Below are positions 1-4,904 of a DNA stretch of 6,132 nucleotides, in pieces; the first letter of the stretch is position 1, and each line of letters opens with the position of its first letter. The stretch comes from JAZGDL01 sp036477795 (GTDB taxonomy: Bacteria; Planctomycetota; Phycisphaerae; UBA1845), in NCBI GenBank assembly GCA_036477795.1, contig JAZGDL010000273.1, positions 1-6,132 on the forward strand. The letters run 5' to 3'. The position numbers and the translations under genes are program-made. Below the pieces are notes generated by a model. That model ran no database searches. It was not told the origin of the DNA and saw only the letters and a program-made list of their open reading frames with translations.

Positions 1-204
1 TTCCGGCGGCTTCAGCGCCGCACGCTGATACAGCCTGAAAGGCTGACCTACAGTAGCCGTGGGCAAGTTCCGCCGAGGCGGGACGCCGCCCACGGTAACC
101 CCAACACCCGTTCCATTCGACCCTGTAAGGGTCGCATAAACGTCGCGTCGCACACGCCGCAGAGCATAGACGACCCTTTCAGGGTCGGGCGGTTCGTTGG
201 CGGC
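1..204. repeat. Left copy of a 204-base direct repeat made of consecutive hairpins
   Basis: This stretch recurs in the same orientation at the right edge of the window with about 14 mismatches and no gaps; the first 67 bases are identical. It contains no gene. It is a run of palindromes: an imperfect hairpin at 4-20; CAGCCT/AGGCTG at 31-45 with loop GAA; a two-level hairpin with outer arms CCGTGGGC (57-64) and GCCCACGG (88-95) enclosing an inner stem at 68-73/78-83; CGACCCT/AGGGTCG at 118-134 with loop GTA; and the same CGACCCT/AGGGTCG stem at 171-187 with loop TTC. The repeat probably continues left of the window. It resembles the palindromic intergenic repeats of planctomycetes; whether the unit is mobile cannot be judged from here. 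Confidence 0.9.
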
Positions 205-237
205 GCCATCCGGGGGTGGCGCTACGCTTGCCCCCGG
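203..237. repeat. Repeat segment with interleaved stems (H-type pseudoknot topology)
   Basis: GCGCCA (203-208) is the exact reverse complement of TGGCGC (217-222), and CCGGGGG (210-216) is the exact reverse complement of CCCCCGG (231-237). The two stems interleave, with 1 base between the first arms, none between 216 and 217, and 8 bases (223-230) before the last arm. This is the order of an H-type pseudoknot, and it holds on either strand. It directly follows the left direct-repeat copy. The pairing is seen in the sequence; that it folds in RNA or single-stranded DNA is inference. Confidence 0.6.
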
Positions 238-247
238 CTATTACAGA

Positions 248-264
248 GCAGGCTTTCAGCCTGC
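248..264. repeat. Short perfect hairpin of the intergenic array
   Basis: GCAGGCT (248-254) and AGCCTGC (258-264) form a perfect 7-bp stem with loop TTC. The format, a 6-7 bp GC-rich stem closed by TTC or GAA, matches the hairpins at 31-45 and 171-187, so it looks like another member of the same palindrome family. There is no T-run next to it, so it is not an obvious terminator. Confidence 0.7.
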
Positions 265-293
265 CAGCCCACCCGCCGATTCTGTCACGCACC

Positions 294-379
294 CCGCCGT
301 ACGGACCAACGCGAGCCCGCCGTGCGGACCACGAATGCGAGATTGGTGGGCGGCCACGGGGTGGTCCGCACGGCGGACC
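294..379. repeat. Cluster of three related repeats with a 16-bp inverted repeat
   Basis: A 15-base motif at 294-308 (CCGCCGTACGGACCA) recurs at 317-331 with one change, and its reverse complement appears at 361-376. The second and third copies form a perfect 16-bp inverted repeat (317-332 with 361-376) around a 28-base loop. The third copy also holds its own 7-bp hairpin, GGTCCGC (363-369) and GCGGACC (373-379), and the first contains the palindrome CCGTACGG (297-304). The cluster lies downstream of the helicase stop. No gene is supported from 205 to 448, which is filled by this cluster and the preceding repeats. Confidence 0.7.
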
Positions 380-448
380 CTACACTTTCTACGCTGCAAC
401 CACGCCCCGCATGGGTGGACGAGCCCGGATTCCCACGCTCGGCATCTG

Positions 449-1753
449 CTACAGGCGTCGGCGGCGGCGCGTTCTGAACTTGCTTCCCAGGGTCTTGGGG
501 GGTCGTTTGACGGGCAAGGCGCCGCCATCAGCCGCTGAGACGGGCATGGCGTAGCGGGACTGCGGCACGGCTTGGGCTTGACGCCAGTCAGGCTTATAGT
601 CCTCTCGCGGGGGCCGGGGCACGAAGCCGTCGTACTTGCGCTCCTCAACAATCTTGTTGATGAGCATCTCGATCTGGGTGATTTCCTTGCCCTGCTCCTG
701 CGTGACAAACGAAATGGCACAACCACGTGCCCCCATCCGCGCCGTCCGGCCGATACGATGGATGTACACCTCCGGATCCGGGGGGATGTCATAGTTGATG
801 ATGTGGCTGATTGCCGACACGTCCAGCCCGCGGGCGGCCAGATCAGTGGCCACCAGCAACTTGATCTTGTGGCGGCGGAATCGATCCATCACGTTCTCGC
901 GCCGGCTCTGCACCAGGTCGCCGTGGATCTCCTTGGCGTCCATGCCGCTGGCATGGAGCTTCTTGGCCAGCTTCCGAGCGCCGGCCTTGGTGTTGCAGAA
1001 GATGATGGCCAGTTTGGGATCCTCCTGCTTCAGGACAATCCGCAACAGCCGATACTTGTCGAACGGTTCGACGCTGCAGTAGTATTGATCCACCTCCTCA
1101 ACCGTCAGTTCGTCCCGCGAAACGTTGATCTCCACGGGATCGCTCATGAACCGTCTAGCTAGCCGGTTGATCTCGGCGTTGATCGTCGCCGAAACGAAAA
1201 TGGTCTGATGTTTCGTGCGAACGCGGTTGAGGATTCTTCCGATGTCATCGCGGAATCCGATATCAAGCATGCGGTCGACCTCGTCGAGAATGACCGCCTT
1301 GATGTGCTCGAATCTCAAAACTCCCCGGTTCAAGAGGTCCAGCACGCGGCCCGGGGTGCCGACCACGAACTGCGTCCTGCGCCCCAGCAGGTGGACCTGC
1401 GTGCTCACTTTCTGGCCGCCGTAGACCGGCACGATGTGCAGATGGGTGTCGGCGGCGAGCCGGCGCAGCTCCGCCGCCACCTGCACCGCCAGTTCGCGCG
1501 TGGGGACCAGACAGATCGCCTGCAGCCGCCCAAGCGGATCGATCCGCTGCAGCAGCGGAAGACCGAACGCCGCCGTCTTGCCGGTGCCGGTGCGGGCCTG
1601 GCCGAGAATGTCGTGGCCTTTCAGCGCTTCGGGAATGAGTCCGTATTGGATTTCGGTGGGCTCGACGAATCCCATCTTTTCAAGTGCGCTCAGGAATGGG
1701 GCTTCAATGCCGAGCTTGGCGAACTTACTGGCTGGATCAGAGTGTTTATGCAT
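449..1753 (-). CDS. DEAD-box ATP-dependent RNA helicase (DEVD variant)
   Basis: A cytoplasmic RNA helicase that unwinds short duplexes using ATP, probably in ribosome assembly, RNA decay or cold adaptation; the exact role cannot be assigned. Counting from the ATG at 1753 (434 residues), the motifs are: Q motif EPTEIQ (31-36), motif I ARTGTGKT (53-60), PTRELA (84-89), TPGR (133-136), motif II DEVD (157-160) instead of DEAD, SAT (188-190), the second RecA domain with HGDL (277-280), ATDLAARGLDV (302-312) and HRIGRTAR (332-339). A tail from about 380 is proline-rich and ends in a strongly basic stretch (TRRRRRL), typical of RNA-binding extensions. The frame stays open to a GTG at 1789, but a good promoter places transcription start near 1785, so the ATG at 1753 is preferred. 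No clear Shine-Dalgarno sequence precedes it. The gene appears to be transcribed on its own. Confidence 0.95.
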   Translation of the reverse strand: MHKHSDPASKFAKLGIEAPFLSALEKMGFVEPTEIQYGLIPEALKGHDILGQARTGTGKTAAFGLPLLQRIDPLGRLQAICLVPTRELAVQVAAELRRLAADTHLHIVPVYGGQKVSTQVHLLGRRTQFVVGTPGRVLDLLNRGVLRFEHIKAVILDEVDRMLDIGFRDDIGRILNRVRTKHQTIFVSATINAEINRLARRFMSDPVEINVSRDELTVEEVDQYYCSVEPFDKYRLLRIVLKQEDPKLAIIFCNTKAGARKLAKKLHASGMDAKEIHGDLVQSRRENVMDRFRRHKIKLLVATDLAARGLDVSAISHIINYDIPPDPEVYIHRIGRTARMGARGCAISFVTQEQGKEITQIEMLINKIVEERKYDGFVPRPPREDYKPDWRQAQAVPQSRYAMPVSAADGGALPVKRPPKTLGSKFRTRRRRRL

Positions 1754-1762
1754 GGGCAGGAT

Positions 1763-1781
1763 TAAAGGATCATAGCCTTTA
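1763..1781 (-). promoter_or_regulatory. Hairpin in the helicase mRNA leader
   Basis: In the short leader between the predicted transcription start and the ATG at 1753, CCTTTA (1776-1781) and TAAAGG (1763-1768), as read on the plus strand, form a 6-bp stem with a 7-base loop. The paired AAAGG is the only purine-rich, ribosome-binding-like stretch in the leader, though it lies too far from the ATG to be a normal site. It could influence translation, but the stem is short and AT-rich, so the regulatory role is speculative. Confidence 0.3.
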
Positions 1782-1791
1782 GAGAGCACGC

Positions 1792-1820
1792 AGTATAGCG
1801 GGCAGGTGAACTGCTGTAAA
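1792..1820 (-). promoter_or_regulatory. Sigma-70-type promoter for the helicase gene
   Basis: On the minus strand TTTACA (1820-1815) is followed after exactly 17 bases by TATACT (1797-1792). Each hexamer matches the housekeeping consensus at 5 of 6 positions. Transcription would begin near 1785, about 30 bases upstream of the ATG at 1753 and downstream of the alternative GTG at 1789-1787. A small 5-bp stem (CTGCT 1811-1815, AGCAG 1820-1824) overlaps the -35 box. This is the best promoter match I noticed in the window. Confidence 0.55.
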
Positions 1821-1862
1821 GCAGCCGGTGCGGAGATCGACGGAGGCCGCCGCCAGCCCCAT

Positions 1863-1874
1863 GCGAAGCTTCGC
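1863..1874. repeat. Perfect 12-base palindrome downstream of the small membrane gene
   Basis: GCGAAGCTTCGC is a perfect 12-base palindrome beginning 7 bases past the stop codon of the 66-residue gene and about 45 bases upstream of the helicase -35 box. It could be a regulatory protein site or part of a weak transcription end, but it has no U-rich tail and a perfect palindrome of this size has no loop. No function can be assigned. Confidence 0.3.
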
Positions 1875-1880
1875 CATCGC

Positions 1881-2081
1881 CTACCAATCTTTTCCCATGG
1901 TAAGCCAAAGATGCACCAGATAGGCGAAGATCGGTGCCGTAATCAGCGACCCTACCATGTCCACGGGCGTGATCTCCCCATACATCTTCAGAGCGATCAC
2001 ATACCCGATCAGCACGGCGGTGAGCGTCACCGCCAAAACCTTGAAGAATACCCGCGGAACAAATGGAAGATAGTCCTTCAT
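1881..2081 (-). CDS. Small two-helix membrane protein of unknown function
   Basis: From the ATG at 2081 this encodes 66 residues beginning MKDYLPFVPRVFF. Two hydrophobic stretches (about 15-31 and 43-62) are separated by a short KMYGEITPVD loop, and the chain ends in a charged GKDW tail. This is the pattern of a small inner-membrane protein. The frame stays open upstream to 2171, but those 30 extra residues are polar, arginine- and glycine-rich and unlike a membrane protein, so the internal ATG is favoured; GGCGGG lies 6 bases before it as a weak ribosome-binding site. I do not recognise the family. It follows the CPBP protease gene by 142 bases and could be cotranscribed or have its own promoter. 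A longer competing frame (2214-1762) lacks protein-like character. Confidence 0.6.
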   Translation of the reverse strand: MKDYLPFVPRVFFKVLAVTLTAVLIGYVIALKMYGEITPVDMVGSLITAPIFAYLVHLWLTMGKDW

Positions 2082-2142
2082 AGCAATCCCGCCGCCGGAG
2101 CCGATGGGTTCGCCCCACCGCGTGGGACTGAGACGTACCGAT

Positions 2143-2171
2143 AGCATAGTGTTTCCGGCTCCACAGGGCAA
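2143..2171 (-). promoter_or_regulatory. Weak candidate promoter for the small membrane protein gene
   Basis: On the minus strand TTGCCC (2171-2166) and TATGCT (2148-2143) are separated by 17 bases. Each matches the sigma-70 consensus at only 4 of 6 positions, but the spacing is ideal and the site lies about 60 bases upstream of the ATG at 2081. It would place the transcription start downstream of the alternative in-frame starts near 2171 and 2147, in agreement with the shorter protein. Confidence 0.22.
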
Positions 2172-2223
2172 TACACCGGCTCCCGCTTTGGCAAACCGGG
2201 ATGTGGGGACGCAACCCGCGAGG

Positions 2224-3066
2224 CTATTCCCAAGCGGGGTTGAGCTGATAAAGGGCGATCAACTGGCACAGATCGAAAACGCCATGCCCGATGATGGCCG
2301 GAACGACGGACCGCTGCCACACGGTCAGCACCGCCCACAACACACCGATCAAAAAGAGCGGTACCACCGTGATGGCCGCCTGTGATGCGGCGTGCGGAAC
2401 GGCGAACACCGCGGAGCTTACCACGACGGCCAGGACCACGCTGCCGGTGGCCCGCCGCAAACGGGTCAATAGAAACCCCCGGCAAATGACCTCTTCATAG
2501 AACCCCACGGTCAGGGCCAGGGCCAGCAGCGCAGCCGGATGAAGCTTGGGAAACATGGCGGTGATGCGTTCCGGGTTATGCGACAGGGCTTCGTAGGCCG
2601 CCGGTGAGACCACCGAGATGACACCCACCGTGAAGATCATCACCGCGTAGGCCCCAACCACCGCAACGATGCCGAACAGCAACGTCCGCCACCAGCGTTC
2701 AACGCAAAGACCGATCGACGCCGCCGCTTGCCGCCGCCGTTTCAAAATCGCCGCCGTCGTCGCCAGCAATATGAGTGCCGCGCAGAGCGTCACTACAACG
2801 CTCAGCATCCGCGGGTCGGCCACAGCGCCGCTCCGCTCCACGATCATCGCGGCGCCCTGCAGAGCGAACAGCGCTACCACTACCGCGCAAAAGAAGACGC
2901 CGATGTCCTCTCTTGCGGTGCGGTGCGAGCTGTCAGCCAGCAGCATGGGATGCGCGGTCGGCGGGCCCGCCGGATCGGCCGTGAGGATCGGCTTGGCCAC
3001 GGGTACCTGCCTCGGGGCGCCGGTGTCGTCGAGCGTCCGGGGGTCGTTCATCCAGTGTTCCGTCAC
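2224..3066 (-). CDS. CPBP family intramembrane glutamic protease (CAAX/Abi type)
   Basis: A polytopic membrane protein of 280 residues with the three motifs of the CPBP (Rce1/Abi) family: EEVICR at 191-196 (EExxxR), FAVPH at 221-225 (FxxxH), and HGVFD at 261-265 (Hxxx[N/D]). All expected catalytic residues, E191, E192, H225 and H261, are present. Hydrophobic segments lie near 57-75, 87-107, 128-153, 178-190, 206-224, 232-250 and 254-270. The first ~50 residues are polar and proline-rich, probably a cytoplasmic extension. Bacterial relatives act in bacteriocin self-immunity, peptide maturation or membrane-protein turnover; the substrate here is unknown and no peptide or bacteriocin gene is adjacent. 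The start is uncertain: the GTG at 3066 has no clear ribosome-binding site, while the ATG at 3051 has GGA seven bases upstream and would lose only five residues. It lies 115 bases after the preceding lipoprotein gene. Confidence 0.88.
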   Translation of the reverse strand: MTEHWMNDPRTLDDTGAPRQVPVAKPILTADPAGPPTAHPMLLADSSHRTAREDIGVFFCAVVVALFALQGAAMIVERSGAVADPRMLSVVVTLCAALILLATTAAILKRRRQAAASIGLCVERWWRTLLFGIVAVVGAYAVMIFTVGVISVVSPAAYEALSHNPERITAMFPKLHPAALLALALTVGFYEEVICRGFLLTRLRRATGSVVLAVVVSSAVFAVPHAASQAAITVVPLFLIGVLWAVLTVWQRSVVPAIIGHGVFDLCQLIALYQLNPAWE

Positions 3067-3181
3067 CGTTCAATTGACGGGTTGACGCCGGCAGTGACTT
3101 TGTCGTTTGGCAGACGCTGGAAGCGTAATCTCCGTGCCCTCACCCCATGCTCCAACCCACAGTCCAAACGTTGGCGTACCA

Positions 3182-3826
3182 CTAGGGCCTCTGTTTGGTG
3201 GCGGTGAGCGTGGTCCGGGTTCTTGATGTGCCCTGCGGCTGCTCCTGGGGCCAATGGGAATCACCGGCCCGCACCGATTTCACAAACCTGTCGAACGCGG
3301 CTGCGTGATGCGACACCACGCTCTCAGGGCCCCACAACTTGACGATGTAATCGCCCCCCGGAGCGACGATGTACGCACCTAACATACTGTGACCCGGCCT
3401 TTCCACGCGCACGCCGCTGCCCGGTGAGGATTCGGCGACGTAGCGACCGGAGACGGCGATGCAGTACACCGGCAGATCGTTGACCCGATACTCCCGGCGC
3501 ACAGCCGCATCGCGAGAGGAGGCACCGTCGTCCTGCACGAACTCATCGATCCACCGATCCATGTGCGTTGCAATCATGCGTCCGTCGCCCGCATCGCGCA
3601 TGCCGGGGAAGTTCCAAACCACCAGCTTGGCGTCCGGGACACCCTCCTGGTGCGAAGGCAGGCGGAATTGCAGGCGGCGCGATTCGTGCTCCGGCATCTG
3701 GCACTGCCAATCCACGGATGCCTGAAAGGTCAGCGAGTCGGCGGTCACCGGCACCGTCTCGGCGCAGCCCGCAGCCCACAACATAACAGCCGCAACCGCG
3801 AGTACAGCGATGTTCCATCTACACAT
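3182..3826 (-). CDS. Putative lipoprotein, paralogue of the upstream exported protein
   Basis: The ATG at 3826 is chosen because GGAG (3838-3835) lies 8 bases upstream and the resulting 214-residue protein starts directly with a signal peptide: MCRWN, a hydrophobic core at 6-19, and a lipobox-like AAGC with Cys21. A longer frame to 3871 would put 15 residues before the signal. The mature part aligns along its length with the product of 4788-4021: QFRLP (53-57), WNFPGM (71-76), RW..EF.Q.DG (91-101), REYR (111-114), ML.AYIV (148-154), VKLWGPESVV (162-171) and FDRFVKSV (178-185). The C-terminal ~25 residues are polar and Thr/Arg-rich. I do not recognise a characterised family; a PsbP/DcrB-like (DUF1795) fold is possible but only a guess. 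It is probably an envelope protein. The separating repeat element lies just upstream. Confidence 0.8.
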   Translation of the reverse strand: MCRWNIAVLAVAAVMLWAAGCAETVPVTADSLTFQASVDWQCQMPEHESRRLQFRLPSHQEGVPDAKLVVWNFPGMRDAGDGRMIATHMDRWIDEFVQDDGASSRDAAVRREYRVNDLPVYCIAVSGRYVAESSPGSGVRVERPGHSMLGAYIVAPGGDYIVKLWGPESVVSHHAAAFDRFVKSVRAGDSHWPQEQPQGTSRTRTTLTATKQRP

Positions 3827-3886
3827 CGGTCTCACTCCAGTTCCACCGCGAGCTACAGCCACACCCCACAATGGCCGCGCCGCTAA

Positions 3887-4020
3887 TGTAGTGTCTCAGA
3901 GTTCGCGCATTTTTCGCGAACCGAGCCGCGACCGTGAGGGAGCGGTTCCGCCGGGGCGTAGCGTTTGCCCTCCCTTACGGTCGGGTCTCGGATAATATGC
4001 CATCTGCGTGAAACACTACA
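3887..4020. mobile_element. MITE-like element with terminal inverted repeats and CTAA target duplication
   Basis: The left end TGTAGTGTCTCA (3887-3898) and right end TGAAACACTACA (4009-4020) are inverted repeats matching at 11 of 12 positions. CTAA occurs immediately outside both ends (3883-3886 and 4021-4024), as expected for a 4-base target duplication. The 134-base interior has no credible gene, so it would be a non-autonomous element. It contains a TTCGCG/CGCGAA hairpin (3902-3907/3915-3920) and a paired 25-base inverted repeat. The right CTAA supplies, on the minus strand, the TAG stop of the 4788-4021 gene; because the target was duplicated, the stop survived. CTAA fits the YTAR target of some IS5-family elements, but the ends do not identify a parent transposase, and none is in the window. 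Confidence 0.6.
3921..3991. repeat. Paired palindromic repeat (REPIN-like) inside the MITE-like element
   Basis: The left arm (3921-3945, starting CCGAGCCGCGACCGTGAGGG) and right arm (3967-3991) are inverted copies matching at 20 of 25 positions around a 21-base loop. The same repeat, again as an inverted pair, lies at 4822-4888. Two head-to-head copies forming a hairpin is the layout of REPINs, which in other bacteria are moved by RAYT transposases; that comparison is by layout only. Short open frames across it are by-products of the repeat. Confidence 0.75.
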
Positions 4021-4788
4021 CTAACGATTTACCTGCACACTCTTGAGGAAGGCCACGACCGATGGCTTGAAACGCTCAACCACCGCCGCCGGGCCGGTGA
4101 CCTTTACGAAGTGCGGCCCCTGCTTATGGTTCACGATGGCGGCCAGCATCCGAAAGTTCTCCTTACGTGGACCGCCGCCCATCATGGGCCCGCCGGACCT
4201 CATCGTGCCCGGTATGTCGACCAAGGTGATCAATACCTCCCCGATCCGGTATTCGGCTCTGGTGGCAACTTCGACGGTGGCTCTTCCGTCGGGTTGCTCG
4301 AATTGGCCGTACCACCGTTGCAGATTGGCCTGGTCCATTCCCTTCATGTTCGGGAAATGGGTGATCGCGACGACGGCGTCCTCAGGCTCATTATCGGCTT
4401 TTGGAAGGCGGAACTGAGCTTTCCTGGACAGTGCGAACGACGAAGTAGTCATGCCCGGGTCTTGGGACACCCAGCCTTGAGGAATCGAAAAGCCAATGCC
4501 GGTGAGGGTCAGCCGTGCCTCGGTAAGCTGCACGCCGCTGATATCGACGTCTGCCATCGGCCGCGGTCCGCCGACCGCGGCTGCTCCGGAGTTCAAACTC
4601 GTTACCGGAGGATGCCCCGGCGGCAGGGCCGGCGCCGAACCTGACGATGCCGGCAGCCCTGACTGTTCTGACAGACCTGACGATCCTGGAGGCCGGGGGA
4701 CCTGCCCCTGCTCCCGCCCGCAAGCTGGCGACAGGCAAAGAACAACCAAAAGCGTTGCGCTAGCGAGACCTCTTGTTGGTGTGTTCAT
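4021..4788 (-). CDS. Exported protein (possible lipoprotein) with Pro/Gly/Ser-rich linker
   Basis: A 255-residue protein with an N-terminal signal: MNTPTRG, a hydrophobic core at 8-19, then SPAC with Cys23. The lipobox is not canonical (Ser at -3, Pro at -2), so it may be a lipoprotein or an ordinary secreted protein. Residues 24-77 form a low-complexity linker rich in Pro, Gly and Ser, including SGL repeats. The folded part begins near 84 with GFSIPQGW (99-106) and shares with the 3826-3182 product QFRLP (125-129), HFPNM (144-148), RW.GQFEQPDG (158-168), AEYR (178-181), MLAAIV (214-219), VKVTGPAAVV (228-237) and FLKSV (247-251). Its family is unrecognised. A glycine/methionine insert (GGPMMGGGP, 199-207) is absent from the paralogue. 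The ATG at 4788 has only a weak ribosome-binding site. The stop codon overlaps the target duplication of the element that separates the two paralogues. Confidence 0.8.
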   Translation of the reverse strand: MNTPTRGLASATLLVVLCLSPACGREQGQVPRPPGSSGLSEQSGLPASSGSAPALPPGHPPVTSLNSGAAAVGGPRPMADVDISGVQLTEARLTLTGIGFSIPQGWVSQDPGMTTSSFALSRKAQFRLPKADNEPEDAVVAITHFPNMKGMDQANLQRWYGQFEQPDGRATVEVATRAEYRIGEVLITLVDIPGTMRSGGPMMGGGPRKENFRMLAAIVNHKQGPHFVKVTGPAAVVERFKPSVVAFLKSVQVNR

Positions 4789-4806
4789 GCTCTAAGTCTC
4801 TGCAAC

Positions 4807-4821
4807 AGCGCCACGGGCGCT
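4807..4821. repeat. Short hairpin in the leader of the exported-protein gene
   Basis: AGCGCC (4807-4812) and GGCGCT (4816-4821) form a perfect 6-bp stem with loop ACG. It sits directly beside the larger inverted repeat at 4822-4888 and 18 bases upstream of the ATG at 4788. On the minus strand it is followed by TGTTGC, which is too short on T to be a convincing terminator. Confidence 0.4.
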
Positions 4822-4888
4822 CCGAGCCGCGACCGTAAGGGAGCGGGCGATGCCTGACGATTCTCCCGCTTCCTGACGGGCGCGGCTC
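4822..4888. repeat. Second copy of the paired palindromic repeat, between sucD and the exported-protein gene
   Basis: The left arm (4824-4847) and right arm (4865-4888) are inverted repeats matching at 21 of 24 positions around a 17-base loop, a very stable potential hairpin. Bases 4822-4846 differ from 3921-3945 at one position (GTAAGGG here, GTGAGGG there). This copy has no TGTAGTGT termini, so the paired repeat exists apart from the MITE-like ends. It fills most of the 116-base gap between the sucD stop and the next ATG. On the plus strand it is followed by TGTTTTGTT, like a terminator, but no plus-strand gene ends here; in the direction of sucD transcription no U-tract follows, so it may stabilise mRNA ends rather than terminate. 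Confidence 0.8.
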
Positions 4889-4904
4889 TGTTTTGTTAGA
4901 GTTT

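Noticed and set aside
248..264. Integron attC-type recombination site
   Set aside because: It is a simple hairpin without the paired inner and outer core sites of attC, and no integron integrase is present.
1..379. CRISPR-like array
   Set aside because: The repeats are different hairpins of different length without regular unique spacers, and there are no cas genes.
197..554. Overlapping plus-strand frames through the left repeat array
   Set aside because: Their translations come from palindromic repeats and the tail end of the helicase antisense; such products are typical repeat artefacts.
1208..1765. Long plus-strand open frames opposite the helicase (also 572-1162)
   Set aside because: They are exact antisense shadows of a motif-complete helicase in GC-rich DNA and show no domains or ribosome-binding sites.
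1762..2214. 150-codon minus-strand frame overlapping the small membrane gene
   Set aside because: It lacks hydrophobic or domain structure and overlaps both the 66-residue gene and the helicase promoter; the other frame has clear membrane helices.
3810..3995. Plus-strand frame with SRDREGAV, and the similar minus-strand frame over 4760-5152
   Set aside because: These are translations of the palindromic repeat core, which gives such short products wherever it occurs.
4824..4897. Rho-independent terminator for a plus-strand gene
   Set aside because: A strong stem followed by TGTTTTGTT looks right, but no plus-strand gene ends there; it is better explained as the paired repeat also found at 3921-3991.
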